Positions 33,527 to 41,333 of a stretch of DNA of 64,000 nt are shown here, in pieces (position 1 is the stretch's first letter; every line of letters begins with the position of its first letter). The stretch is from Palsa-870 sp035937155 (GTDB lineage: Bacteria; Chloroflexota; Dormibacteria; Dormibacterales; Dormibacteraceae): the NCBI GenBank assembly GCA_035937155.1, contig DASYVJ010000077.1:1-64000 (forward strand), written 5' to 3'. The notes beneath the pieces are model-generated. The model did no database searches, was not told the DNA's origin, and worked only from the letters and a program-made list of their open reading frames with translations. The translations under genes and the position numbers were made by a program.

Positions 33527-36500
33527 ATGGGCGGCCCAATTGGTGCCGAAGACCTGTATCGATTTCGTTGGATCGACCACGTCCGGCTGAGTCGCGATGG
33601 CGAGCGCGTTGCGTACCAGGTTACCTGGGCCGACATGGATTCGCGCCAGAACCGCAGCCGAGTCGTCGTTCGCCGCTTGCTGGAGTCGGAGCCGATCGAG
33701 CCCACGGGAGGCCCGCATCGCGACCATTCCCCTGAGTGGTCTTCTGACGGCCGCCGCCTTGCTTTTATCAGCAAGGTCGGGCCGGCGGATCAGCTTTTCG
33801 TCCTCGACTTCAATGCGGGAGGCGAGACGCGCCGCCTGAGCTCGATCCCCGAAGGCGCGGCGAGCCCGCTGTGGTCGCCTGACGGCAGCCGGATCGCCTT
33901 CATCGGGACCGTGATGTCCGACCCCGAAGCGGTGGTTGACGACCCGCGGCCGCCGGAAAGTCGAGACCAGGTCCGCCGCGCGCCGGTCGCGCGGATTGCG
34001 CGCCGGCTCGACTACAAACACGATGGCCAAGGGTACGTCGACGGCAGGTATCACCACCTATTTGTAGTGTCGGTAACTAGCGGGAACGTTACTCAGCTGA
34101 CGAGCGGCGCGTGGGACGTCACCGGGTTCGACTGGGACCCGGACGGCACAAGGCTGATCGCGTCCGGAAACGCCGAGCCGGGGGCCGACCTGCAGCGCGA
34201 GCTGAACCTGTACGTCGTCGACCTCGCAGGCAATCGCCACCGGCTGGGCGGCGGTCTCACCCTGAGTGCGCCCGCCTGGTCGCCCCGCGGAGACCTCATC
34301 GCCTTCATAGCGCCGAACGGCCTCGACGCTGGGCTTCTGGAGCGCCTATGGGTGGTGCCGCTGACTGGCGAGCCGCCGCGCTGCCTGACCGCATCGTTCG
34401 ACCTGGCTGTCAACGACAGCGTGATCACCGATATGCGCGCCGGCCACAGTAGCCGGCTCGCCTGGTCGTCGGAAGGGGACAGGGTCTTCTTCCTCGCCAG
34501 CGGTCCAGGCGTGACCAGCATCTACTCGTGTGACCTGGAAGGCAATGTTCGGCAGGAGGCCGGCGGCCAGCGCCGCATCTTCGATTTCGACATCGCTTCC
34601 GGCGTTCTCGCATTCGCGGCATCCGACTCGAACAACCCGGGTGAGCTCCAGCTCACGACGCAGGGCGCGGAAGCGCGCCTCACGGACCTGAATCCGTGGC
34701 TTCGCGACCGCTACATCGCACAACTGGAGAGACACCAGTTCACGGCGCCAGACGGCTGGATGATCGAGGGCTGGGTGATGAAGCCCCCAGGGCTCGACCC
34801 AGGCAAGGTCCACCCGCTGGTGCTGCAGATCCACGGCGGCCCCCATGGTCAATACGGCTGGGCCCTCTTTCACGAGCTCCAGGTCCTCGCCGGCATGGGC
34901 TATGTCGTCCTGTGTGTCAATCCGCGGGGATCCGACGGTTACGGCGAGCGCTTCCGGCGCGAGGTGGTTCGCGACTGGGGCGGCAAGGACTATGCGGACC
35001 TGATGAGCGCGCTCGACCAGACCATCGCCCGCACTGGCTATGTGGATACCAATCGCCTAGGCATTGGTGGAGGTTCGTACGGCGGCTATATGACCAACTG
35101 GGCAATCGGCCAGACGGACCGGTTCTCCGCCGCAGTCTCCATGCGCTCGATCGCGAACCTGGTGAGCGAATACGCCCAGCACGACATCGTGCTGTGGGGC
35201 GCCCTCGAGCTCGGTCCACCGCCGTATCCCGACACCGATGAGCTCTGGAAACGCTCGCCCATCAGGTACGTGCAGAAGATTCGGACGCCGCTCCTGCTGA
35301 CGTGCGGCGAGATGGACCTGCGCTGCGCCATCTCGCAGTCGGAGGAGATGTTCGGCGCCATGCGTCTGCTCGGCAAGACGGTGGAGCTGGTCCGGTTTCC
35401 CGAGGAGTCGCACGATCTCTCGCGCAGCGGCCGCCCGGACCGTCGCGTGGAGCGGTTGCGCCGTATCGCCGGCTGGTACGAGCGGTTCCTGGGCACGGCG
35501 GCGACCGATCGGATCGAGGAAGAAGCCGCCACGCAGGTGCTGCCGATCCCGGTCTTCGCGACACAAGAAGCGCCTCCGGCGCCGGTGGTCGAGATCGCGC
35601 CGCAACCAGAGCCCGAACCGGTTCCTGAGCCACTTCTGCTGGCGGAGTACGGACTGGACGAATCAGTAGAGATGGCTCACGAGCCTGCGCCCGAGCCTGA
35701 AGCTGTGCCCCAATTCCACACGGCAGAGGCTCTGGCCGAGCTCACCGCGACGGACACGCTTGTCCTTGAGACGCTGACGCCGGCCGAGCCTGATACTGCC
35801 GAGCCAGACGCTGTGCCCGTGTTCCCGGGACCGGAGCAGGCGCTTGACGAAGTCCCGGCGGAACACGAACCGACCCCGGAGCTGCAGGTCGCCGCAACGG
35901 AGGTGAAGACCGAGCCGGTGGTCGCGGCGCAAGAACCCGAACTGGAGCCTGAGCCAGAACCCGAGCTACTGTCCGAACCGGAGCCCGAGCCGCTGATCGC
36001 GGCGCAAGAGCCTGAGTCGGAGCCCGAACACGAGCCTGAACCGGAACCCGAGCCCGAACCGCTGATCGCGGCCCAGGAACCCGAACCAGAGCCTGAACCC
36101 GAACTGGAACCGGAGCCCGAGCCTATCGTCGCGTCCGAAGAGTTGGAGCCGGAGCCCGAACCTGACGTCGCGGCAGAAGAGCCTGCACCTGCACCGGAAC
36201 CAGAAGCCGAGCCTGTGGTCGCGGCGCAAGAGCCCGAGCCGGAGCCGAAGCCGGAGCCTGTCGTCGCAGCCGTAGCGCTCGCCCCGGAGCCGGAACCCGA
36301 GCCGGTCGCGGCGGAACCTTGGCTGCAGGCTGAACAGCCGGGCACGGCCGCCGCTGGGGACCAGCCCGCCGAACACGTGTCGGAGCCGGCGGCTCGGGCG
36401 GAGGCGGCCGACCCGGTTAAGTCGACCATGATCCGCTGGCCCGGAGGCACGGCGCCAGGCAACGGATCACGATCCACCAAGACCGACACGTTCGACGAGG

Positions 36501-36901
36501 CGACGTCCATCATCCCGGCGTGGCGGCACCCCAACGATCCGCCCGATTCCAAACGGACCGTGTCGCTCCAGGCGTTGCCCATCGAGCAGATCACCGCCGG
36601 CGCTGGCTTTGCCGCGCTGCTGACCTTTGAGTCGGGCCCATTCGCCGGCAGGATCGTCGCGCTCCCCAACCAGATGGTGACCGTCGGCCGCGCCCCGGAC
36701 AACGACATCGTGGTCGGGGACCCGGCAACCTCCGGTCACCACGGCAGGATCGAGCAGCGGAACGGCTTCTTCTGGATCAGCGACCTCGGAAGCACCAACG
36801 GCACGATGGTCAACGGCGAGCCGGTGATCGAGAAGCAGCTGTCCGAGGGCGACATGATCGCGATCGGTCAGAACACGATGCGCTTCACTCTCGAGAGCTA
36901 G
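33527..36901 (+). CDS. S9 prolyl-oligopeptidase-type peptidase fused to an FHA domain
   Basis: 1124 residues from ATG 33527, with GAGGGA upstream. Residues 1-400 form a beta-propeller with repeated WSPDG, WSSDGRR and WDPDGTR blocks. The catalytic domain has Ser517 in GGGSYGGYM, Asp597 in CGEMDLRC and His629 in PEESHDL, a full acylaminoacyl-peptidase-like triad. About 350 residues of Glu/Pro-rich linker follow, built of units such as AAQEPEPEPEPE. The last 98 residues are an FHA domain: VTVGRAPDNDIVV, then SGHHGRIEQ and DLGSTNGTMVNG. FHA binds phosphothreonine peptides, so the peptidase may be recruited by Ser/Thr-kinase signalling. No signal peptide is seen, so it is probably cytoplasmic. The fusion is unusual. 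Confidence 0.9.
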   Translation: MGGPIGAEDLYRFRWIDHVRLSRDGERVAYQVTWADMDSRQNRSRVVVRRLLESEPIEPTGGPHRDHSPEWSSDGRRLAFISKVGPADQLFVLDFNAGGETRRLSSIPEGAASPLWSPDGSRIAFIGTVMSDPEAVVDDPRPPESRDQVRRAPVARIARRLDYKHDGQGYVDGRYHHLFVVSVTSGNVTQLTSGAWDVTGFDWDPDGTRLIASGNAEPGADLQRELNLYVVDLAGNRHRLGGGLTLSAPAWSPRGDLIAFIAPNGLDAGLLERLWVVPLTGEPPRCLTASFDLAVNDSVITDMRAGHSSRLAWSSEGDRVFFLASGPGVTSIYSCDLEGNVRQEAGGQRRIFDFDIASGVLAFAASDSNNPGELQLTTQGAEARLTDLNPWLRDRYIAQLERHQFTAPDGWMIEGWVMKPPGLDPGKVHPLVLQIHGGPHGQYGWALFHELQVLAGMGYVVLCVNPRGSDGYGERFRREVVRDWGGKDYADLMSALDQTIARTGYVDTNRLGIGGGSYGGYMTNWAIGQTDRFSAAVSMRSIANLVSEYAQHDIVLWGALELGPPPYPDTDELWKRSPIRYVQKIRTPLLLTCGEMDLRCAISQSEEMFGAMRLLGKTVELVRFPEESHDLSRSGRPDRRVERLRRIAGWYERFLGTAATDRIEEEAATQVLPIPVFATQEAPPAPVVEIAPQPEPEPVPEPLLLAEYGLDESVEMAHEPAPEPEAVPQFHTAEALAELTATDTLVLETLTPAEPDTAEPDAVPVFPGPEQALDEVPAEHEPTPELQVAATEVKTEPVVAAQEPELEPEPEPELLSEPEPEPLIAAQEPESEPEHEPEPEPEPEPLIAAQEPEPEPEPELEPEPEPIVASEELEPEPEPDVAAEEPAPAPEPEAEPVVAAQEPEPEPKPEPVVAAVALAPEPEPEPVAAEPWLQAEQPGTAAAGDQPAEHVSEPAARAEAADPVKSTMIRWPGGTAPGNGSRSTKTDTFDEATSIIPAWRHPNDPPDSKRTVSLQALPIEQITAGAGFAALLTFESGPFAGRIVALPNQMVTVGRAPDNDIVVGDPATSGHHGRIEQRNGFFWISDLGSTNGTMVNGEPVIEKQLSEGDMIAIGQNTMRFTLES

Positions 36902-38336
36902 CCGCTAGCTCGGTGCATTCCGTAGCTGCTTCTGTCAGCTTGGCGGTGAAGTCCTCCACGTCGGCGACGATGCCAGGGTCGGCGGTCAGTCCGAAGTAAG
37001 CGTCGCCGTTGTAAGAGACGATCGCCACCCCTAGGCCCATCGACGGGTACAGAGGCGCGAACGGCCATACCTCGAGCAGCTGCGCTCCACCCGAGTAGAG
37101 AGGGAACTGGGGGCCCGGGATGTTGGTCACGTTGATGTTGGCGCCGGCCTGTGGGTTTGACATCAACCGGCCGGCCAGCACGAGCAAAGACGGCGGCGCC
37201 CAGTCCGCGAGCCCGGCAAGCTTGTCGGCGGCGACCGCCTGCCGCGTGCGCTTCAAGTCACCAGTGGTCACGTTGATCCGGCGCAGCCGCTCTTCGATTG
37301 TCAGGTCACCAGTCGGCAGCTCCAGGACCATGCCGCTGATCTGATTTCCGAGGTTGCCGCGGCCGTCATCGGTGCGCACGCTAACCGGGCAGAAGACCCT
37401 GACCTTCTCCGGCACGCTCTCACCACGTGCCTTGAACCACCTGTAAAGGCCTTCCGAGACCACTGCAAGCACGGCGTCGTTCACCGTGCAGCCGAATCGG
37501 TCCTTCAGAGCCTTGAAGGCCGCGAGCGGAACCTTCAGCCCGCGACCCGTGCGCTGCGGCCCGATCTTGCGGTTGAAGAAGAGGTCGTTCCGCGGCGTGA
37601 CCATCTTGCCGCCGAACTTGAGCAGGCCGGCCCACGGCAGGCGGCGCGTTCGCCATACGGCCGGCAGCATCGTCCTCTCCGCCCGCTGTGTCGCGCGGAA
37701 GTTCCACAGCACCGGCCTGATGAGCTGCCAGTTCGACGGTTCGGGCCGCGGCTGCCAATCGTTGGCCGGCGGCTCAGGCGTGTAGCCCTCCGGTTCGGGA
37801 TCGAGCAGCAGGGTGAGGATGTCGACCGACGAGACGCCGTCGACCATCGCGTGATGGGCGCGGTTCACCAGAACCACCCGTCCACCGCGCAGCCCGGTGA
37901 CGATGGTCATCTCCCACAGTGGTCGCCGCATATCCAGCGGCCTCGCCAGGATTCGCATGACCAGGCGCCTGAGCGACGCGCCATCTCCGGGGGGCGGCAG
38001 CACCTCGCGCCGGATGTGCGCGCCGAGGTCGAAGTGAGGGTCGTCAACCCAGACCGGGTGCGTGATGTTGCCGGGCACGCGGTGGATGCGTTGCCGGTAC
38101 CGCGGTACCAGGTGGATCCGCTCTTTGATTGTTTCCTCGACGCCGAGTGCGCCCCGCCCACCCGCAACTCGTGAGCCGCCCTCGAAAACGTAGACCGTGC
38201 CGAGGTCGAGCGGCGTCTGCTCGCGCTCCGCGTAGAGAAACCACGCATCGCGCGCGGAGAGCTGCTCGTAATACGGCGAGACCTTACGGTCCCGGCCGGA
38301 GATCCCCGACGGATCTTTGGCGTCTAGGCCGCCCAT
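36885..38336 (-). CDS. Wax ester synthase / diacylglycerol acyltransferase (WS/DGAT)
   Basis: 483 residues from ATG 38336. The signature HHxxxDG is present as NRAHHAMVDGVSS; LSARDAWFLYAE, RPLWEMTIVTGL, VNDAVLAVVSEG and NITNIPGPQFPLYSGG are further family blocks. It esterifies diacylglycerol or fatty alcohols with acyl-CoA, making storage lipid. Between the conserved start (SPYYEQLSARDAW) and upstream sequence there is no ATG, GTG or TTG until codon MGGLDAK inside element R7, so R7 appears to supply the start and about 20 residues. A longer in-frame reading to 38507 crosses all of R7 and is less likely. It is convergent with the S9-FHA gene (17-base overlap). Confidence 0.87.
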   Translation of the reverse strand: MGGLDAKDPSGISGRDRKVSPYYEQLSARDAWFLYAEREQTPLDLGTVYVFEGGSRVAGGRGALGVEETIKERIHLVPRYRQRIHRVPGNITHPVWVDDPHFDLGAHIRREVLPPPGDGASLRRLVMRILARPLDMRRPLWEMTIVTGLRGGRVVLVNRAHHAMVDGVSSVDILTLLLDPEPEGYTPEPPANDWQPRPEPSNWQLIRPVLWNFRATQRAERTMLPAVWRTRRLPWAGLLKFGGKMVTPRNDLFFNRKIGPQRTGRGLKVPLAAFKALKDRFGCTVNDAVLAVVSEGLYRWFKARGESVPEKVRVFCPVSVRTDDGRGNLGNQISGMVLELPTGDLTIEERLRRINVTTGDLKRTRQAVAADKLAGLADWAPPSLLVLAGRLMSNPQAGANINVTNIPGPQFPLYSGGAQLLEVWPFAPLYPSMGLGVAIVSYNGDAYFGLTADPGIVADVEDFTAKLTEAATECTELAASSRE

Positions 38337-38462
38337 CTGCGTTGTCGCCTCCTGCGCGCGCTCGGTCGCGCATGACGAATGCGCTCCCTCACGTGCTCGT
38401 CGGCTCCTAGCATCTGGGCAGCCGATCCGCCAAATCTCTCGTCGGGGCCTCCGTCCGGGACC
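38288..38462. repeat. Inverted-repeat element R7 (175 bp)
   Basis: Left arm GGTCCCGGCCGGAG and right arm CTCCGTCCGGGACC. The next block reads CCCCGACG at the left and CGTCGGGG at the right, where R4 has CCCCGTCG and CGACGGGG: a swap that preserves pairing. The core hairpin is GCGCAT-GACGA-ATGCGC. It overlaps the 5' end of the WS/DGAT gene and ends 43 bases before the MOSC gene. Confidence 0.9.
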
Positions 38463-38505
38463 GGCACGGGCGCCATCGTAAGTTGGCCGGTAGTCTTTTG
38501 GGCCC

Positions 38506-39180
38506 ATGGCATCCGTGGTTGAGGTCTGGCGCTATCCCGTGAAGTCGATGGCCGGCGAGAGCCTGGACTCGTGCGCGGTCGGCGAGAAGGGCCTCGACGG
38601 CGATCGGCGCTGGGCCCTGGTCGACGGAACGCCCAATCGCGCCGGCAAGCTGCTCACCATCCGCCAGGAGGAGCGCCTCATGACCTATCGAGCGCGACTG
38701 TCCGGCGGCGTGGTCGAAGTCGTGGCTGCCGGCGGTGAGATGCGGAGTCTCGACGAAGGCATGATGTCGCACCTCGCCACCGAAGCGTCACGGCCATTGA
38801 CGCTTCGCGAGCTCGAGGGCGCGAACTTCGACGATTCCCCGGTCCTGCTCGTCAACCTGGCCACCGTCGCGGCATTCGAGGCGGAGGCGGGCATGCGCGT
38901 CGACCACCGGCGCTTCAGGGCCAACCTCTACGTGGACGGCCTCGAGCCGTCCGAAGAGATCGCCTGGCTGGGTCGGCGTCTCGCGGTTGGCGGGACAGAG
39001 CTGGAGGTCGTGAGCCGTTGCGAACGGTGCGTCGTCATCACGCGAGATCCGGATACGACGGTCACTACGCCCGAGCTTTTGCGGTTGCTCGGCGACACGC
39101 ATGAGATGTACATGGGCGTCTACTGCCAGGTCACGCGGTCGGGTCGGGTAGCGGTTGGCGACCCGGTTCACGTGGTGTAG
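38506..39180 (+). CDS. MOSC domain protein
   Basis: 224 residues. The N-terminal beta-barrel block VWRYPVKSMAGESL with EKGLDGDRRWALVD is the MOSC_N pattern. FRANLYVDG, CERCVVITRDPDT (the Cys expected to bind molybdenum cofactor or carry sulfur) and GVYCQVTRSGRVAVGDPV form the MOSC core. MOSC proteins transfer sulfur to cofactors or reduce N-hydroxylated compounds. A molybdoenzyme gene 5 kb away fits but is not adjacent. ATG 38506. Confidence 0.9.
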   Translation: MASVVEVWRYPVKSMAGESLDSCAVGEKGLDGDRRWALVDGTPNRAGKLLTIRQEERLMTYRARLSGGVVEVVAAGGEMRSLDEGMMSHLATEASRPLTLRELEGANFDDSPVLLVNLATVAAFEAEAGMRVDHRRFRANLYVDGLEPSEEIAWLGRRLAVGGTELEVVSRCERCVVITRDPDTTVTTPELLRLLGDTHEMYMGVYCQVTRSGRVAVGDPVHVV

Positions 39181-39227
39181 GTAACCTTGTCGCCGGGCCC
39201 AGTTCCCGATACTCCATAGGAGCGAAC

Positions 39228-39650
39228 ATGGCAGTCAAGGCTTTCTCGAACGAGTGGGCGGACCAGTTCAAGGACCAGGTGAACCAGTCCAGCGTCTACA
39301 AGACGGCGGCGAAGGGATGGAAATGGACCGTCGGGCTGGTCATCGAGGCCGAGCCGGACAAGAACTTCCCGGATTCGCGTGGCGTCGTGATGGACCTCTT
39401 CGACGGCGAGGCCCGTGACATCAAGGTCGGGCCCGCGAGCGACGCACAGAAATGCGATTTCGTGATCACCGCGCCGTATACACGCTGGAAGCAGGTCGCC
39501 ACCAAGGAGCTAGACGCCACGAAAGGAATGCTCCAGGGCAAGCTCAAGCTCAAGGGTGATCTGCCGACCATCGTGCGGTACACGAAGGCATCGCAGGAGA
39601 TGACCGAGTGCACGACTCGAGTCCCGGTCGAATGGCCAGACGAAACGTAA
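39228..39650 (+). CDS. SCP2-like sterol/lipid-binding protein 1
   Basis: 140 residues starting with AVKAFSNEWADQFKDQVN, then KWTVGLVIEAEPDKN, VMDLFDGEARDIKVG, CDFVITAPYTRWKQVATKELD and GMLQGKLKLKGDLPTIVRYTKA. The closing pattern of a G-KLKLKGD strand and a helix is typical of SCP2 domains, which bind fatty acyl-CoA or sterols. ATG 39228 with AGGAG upstream. First gene of a plus-strand run to 49.1 kb; the next gene, also SCP2-like, overlaps it by 19 bases. It could present acyl-CoA to the beta-oxidation enzymes that follow. Confidence 0.78.
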   Translation: MAVKAFSNEWADQFKDQVNQSSVYKTAAKGWKWTVGLVIEAEPDKNFPDSRGVVMDLFDGEARDIKVGPASDAQKCDFVITAPYTRWKQVATKELDATKGMLQGKLKLKGDLPTIVRYTKASQEMTECTTRVPVEWPDET

Positions 39651-40087
39651 AGGCCATCGCAAAGCAGCCCAGGCTGGTCGACTACGCGAGCAAGGAACCC
39701 AGCGCGTTCGCGGAGATGCTGGGCGGTCTGATCGAGGCAAACGTGCTGGCCAATCCGGAAAAGAAGAAGAATTTCGACACGCTGAAGGCGCGTGTTGGCA
39801 TCTGGGTCACCGACATCGACGAGGGTGTGACTCTGGTCTTCGATGCGGGCAAGCTCACGGTTTACAACGGTCTCGAACCCGAGCGGACGATCACGATCCG
39901 AGCCGAGGCGGAAACCGTGATGAGCTTGAGCAACCTCAAGATCGGAGTCTTTGGACTGCCGGTGTACTACGACGGGGTAGGCAGAGGCGTCGCGCTCAAG
40001 CTGCTCCGACGCAAGCTGCAGATCGAAGGGATCCTGCTGAACATCGCGACTCTCAATCGTGTGACTCGGATTTTCTCAGTTCAGTGA
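39632..40087 (+). CDS. SCP2-like lipid-binding protein 2
   Basis: 151 residues from ATG 39632. Blocks: FAEMLGGLIEANVLANPEK, VGIWVTDIDEGVTLVFDAGKLTVYNGLEPERTITIRAEAETVMSLSNL and a C-terminal RKLQIEGILLNIATLNRVTRIFS. The VTL.F..G.L....G.......I......V...L order is the SCP2 beta-sheet, ending in a long helix-rich segment that differs from copy 1. Two adjacent, overlapping and diverged SCP2-type genes suggest a heteromeric or specialised pair. It overlaps the next start (GTGA). Confidence 0.7.
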   Translation: MARRNVKAIAKQPRLVDYASKEPSAFAEMLGGLIEANVLANPEKKKNFDTLKARVGIWVTDIDEGVTLVFDAGKLTVYNGLEPERTITIRAEAETVMSLSNLKIGVFGLPVYYDGVGRGVALKLLRRKLQIEGILLNIATLNRVTRIFSVQ

Positions 40088-40932
40088 TTCGCCTGGCAGT
40101 GATCGGGGCCGGCAGCATGGGTGCGCAGATCGCGCAGCAAGCGGCCCTTTGCGGCGCCGACGTTCGACTCCACGACAAGAGCTCCGAGCAGCTCGAGAAG
40201 GCCCTAGAGTCGAATCGCGGCCATCTGATGCGCCGCGTGGAGAAGGGAAAGCTGGGCGAGACCGAAGCCGAGGCTGCGCTCTCGCGCGTGCGCCGAACCC
40301 CGGACCTCTCCGAAGCTGTTGGGAACGCGGAGTTCGTCATCGAAGCGGTCTTCGAGGACCTCCAGCTAAAACGGGCGGTGTTCGCTGAGCTGGATCGTGT
40401 GGCACCGCCTGAGGCCGTCCTTGCCAGCAACTCATCGACGATGGGAATCAGCCAGATCGCCGGCGTGACATCGACGCCCGAACGATGCGTGAATATGCAC
40501 TTCTTCTACCCGGTGCTCGTAATGGACCTGGTTGAGGTGGTGCGTGGCCCCCAGACATCTGACGAGACCGTGGAGCGCGCGATGGCCGTGGCTCGCCAGA
40601 TGGGTCGCACTCCGGTGCTCATCAACAAGGAGATCGACGGCTTCATCGTCAACCGAATCCTGCACGCAGCGACCCAGGAGGCATACCGCCTACTCGACGC
40701 CGGCGTAGCAGCTTTCGAGGACATCGATACGGCGGTGGAGAAGGGTCTCAACTGGCCCATGGGACCCTTCCGCCTAGGAGACTTCAGCGGCCTTGATGTG
40801 ACCTACAACGCGAGGCTGCACATGTACAAGACGACGGGCGATGAGCGATTCCGGCCCTCTCCTCAGCTCGAGGCGAAGGTCAAGGCGGGAAAGCTGGGTC
40901 GCAAAACAAAAGAGGGCTGGTACAAATACTGA
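40084..40932 (+). CDS. 3-hydroxybutyryl-CoA dehydrogenase
   Basis: 282 residues. NAD motif VIGAGSMGAQIAQQ at the N-terminus, then ASNSSTMGISQIA, catalytic His in NMHFFYPVLVMDLVEVV, and INKEIDGFIVNRI with the C-terminal dimer domain PMGPFRLGDFSGLDV. It oxidises 3-hydroxyacyl-CoA to 3-ketoacyl-CoA. HFFYPV replaces the usual HFFNPV. GTG 40084 overlaps the SCP2 stop. Confidence 0.93.
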   Translation: MIRLAVIGAGSMGAQIAQQAALCGADVRLHDKSSEQLEKALESNRGHLMRRVEKGKLGETEAEAALSRVRRTPDLSEAVGNAEFVIEAVFEDLQLKRAVFAELDRVAPPEAVLASNSSTMGISQIAGVTSTPERCVNMHFFYPVLVMDLVEVVRGPQTSDETVERAMAVARQMGRTPVLINKEIDGFIVNRILHAATQEAYRLLDAGVAAFEDIDTAVEKGLNWPMGPFRLGDFSGLDVTYNARLHMYKTTGDERFRPSPQLEAKVKAGKLGRKTKEGWYKY

Positions 40933-40937
40933 GCACG

Positions 40938-41333
40938 GTGACCCGCATCCACCACATCGGCGTGGCCGTCGCCGAACTCGACGAATCGATCCGGCTCTAC
41001 AGGAGCGCGCTTGGCGCCGAGCTGGTGCATCGCGCCGCGAGCGAGTCAGAGGGGCTCGAAGCCGCCCTCTTGCGCGTCGGCAGCGATGAGATCGAGCTGA
41101 TGTCGGCGCTTCGCGACGACTCGCCGATAGGAAAGTTCATGGCAAAGCGCGGTCCCGGCCTGCACCATGTCGCATACGGCGTGAAGGATATCGATCTTGC
41201 CCTGGCTGAGGCTCGGGCGGCCGGCCTCGAGCTGATCGACTCCAAGCCGCGCATCGGCCTCAACGGCAGGCGTATCGCGTTCGTTCACCCCAAGAGCATG
41301 GGCGGCGTGCTGACCGAGCTGGTTGAAACGTGA
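40938..41333 (+). CDS. mce: Methylmalonyl-CoA epimerase
   Basis: 131 residues, VOC fold. Metal ligands: His in IHHIGVAVAELDE, His in GLHHVAYGVKDID and Glu in GGVLTELVE; DSKPRIGLNGRRIAFVHPKSMGG is the family block. It interconverts (S)- and (R)-methylmalonyl-CoA, linking the carboxylase product to the mutase. It lies directly before the mutase (4-base overlap). GTG 40938. Confidence 0.94.
   Translation: MTRIHHIGVAVAELDESIRLYRSALGAELVHRAASESEGLEAALLRVGSDEIELMSALRDDSPIGKFMAKRGPGLHHVAYGVKDIDLALAEARAAGLELIDSKPRIGLNGRRIAFVHPKSMGGVLTELVET

Noticed and set aside
35677..36708. Long minus-strand reading frame rich in SGSGSG, opposite the S9-FHA gene
   Set aside because: It is the antisense of the Glu/Pro codon repeats in the linker; the repeated codons keep both strands open. 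No start context or family match.
33527..36901. S9-FHA joint as an assembly or frameshift artefact
   Set aside because: The frame is continuous from the catalytic domain through the repeat linker into the FHA domain with no stop or frame change. Repeats in the linker could still hide a length error, so read checking is sensible.
12616..38462. R1-R7 as a CRISPR array or tRNA-like genes
   Set aside because: Copies are kilobases apart, with no regular spacers, no cas genes and no cloverleaf or TPsiC-like motif.
38337..38507. Extension of the WS/DGAT gene upstream through all of R7 (WRIGCPDARSRRA...)
   Set aside because: The same peptide appears from R4 and R5, so it is translated repeat. Conserved reading is better explained by recent copying than by coding.
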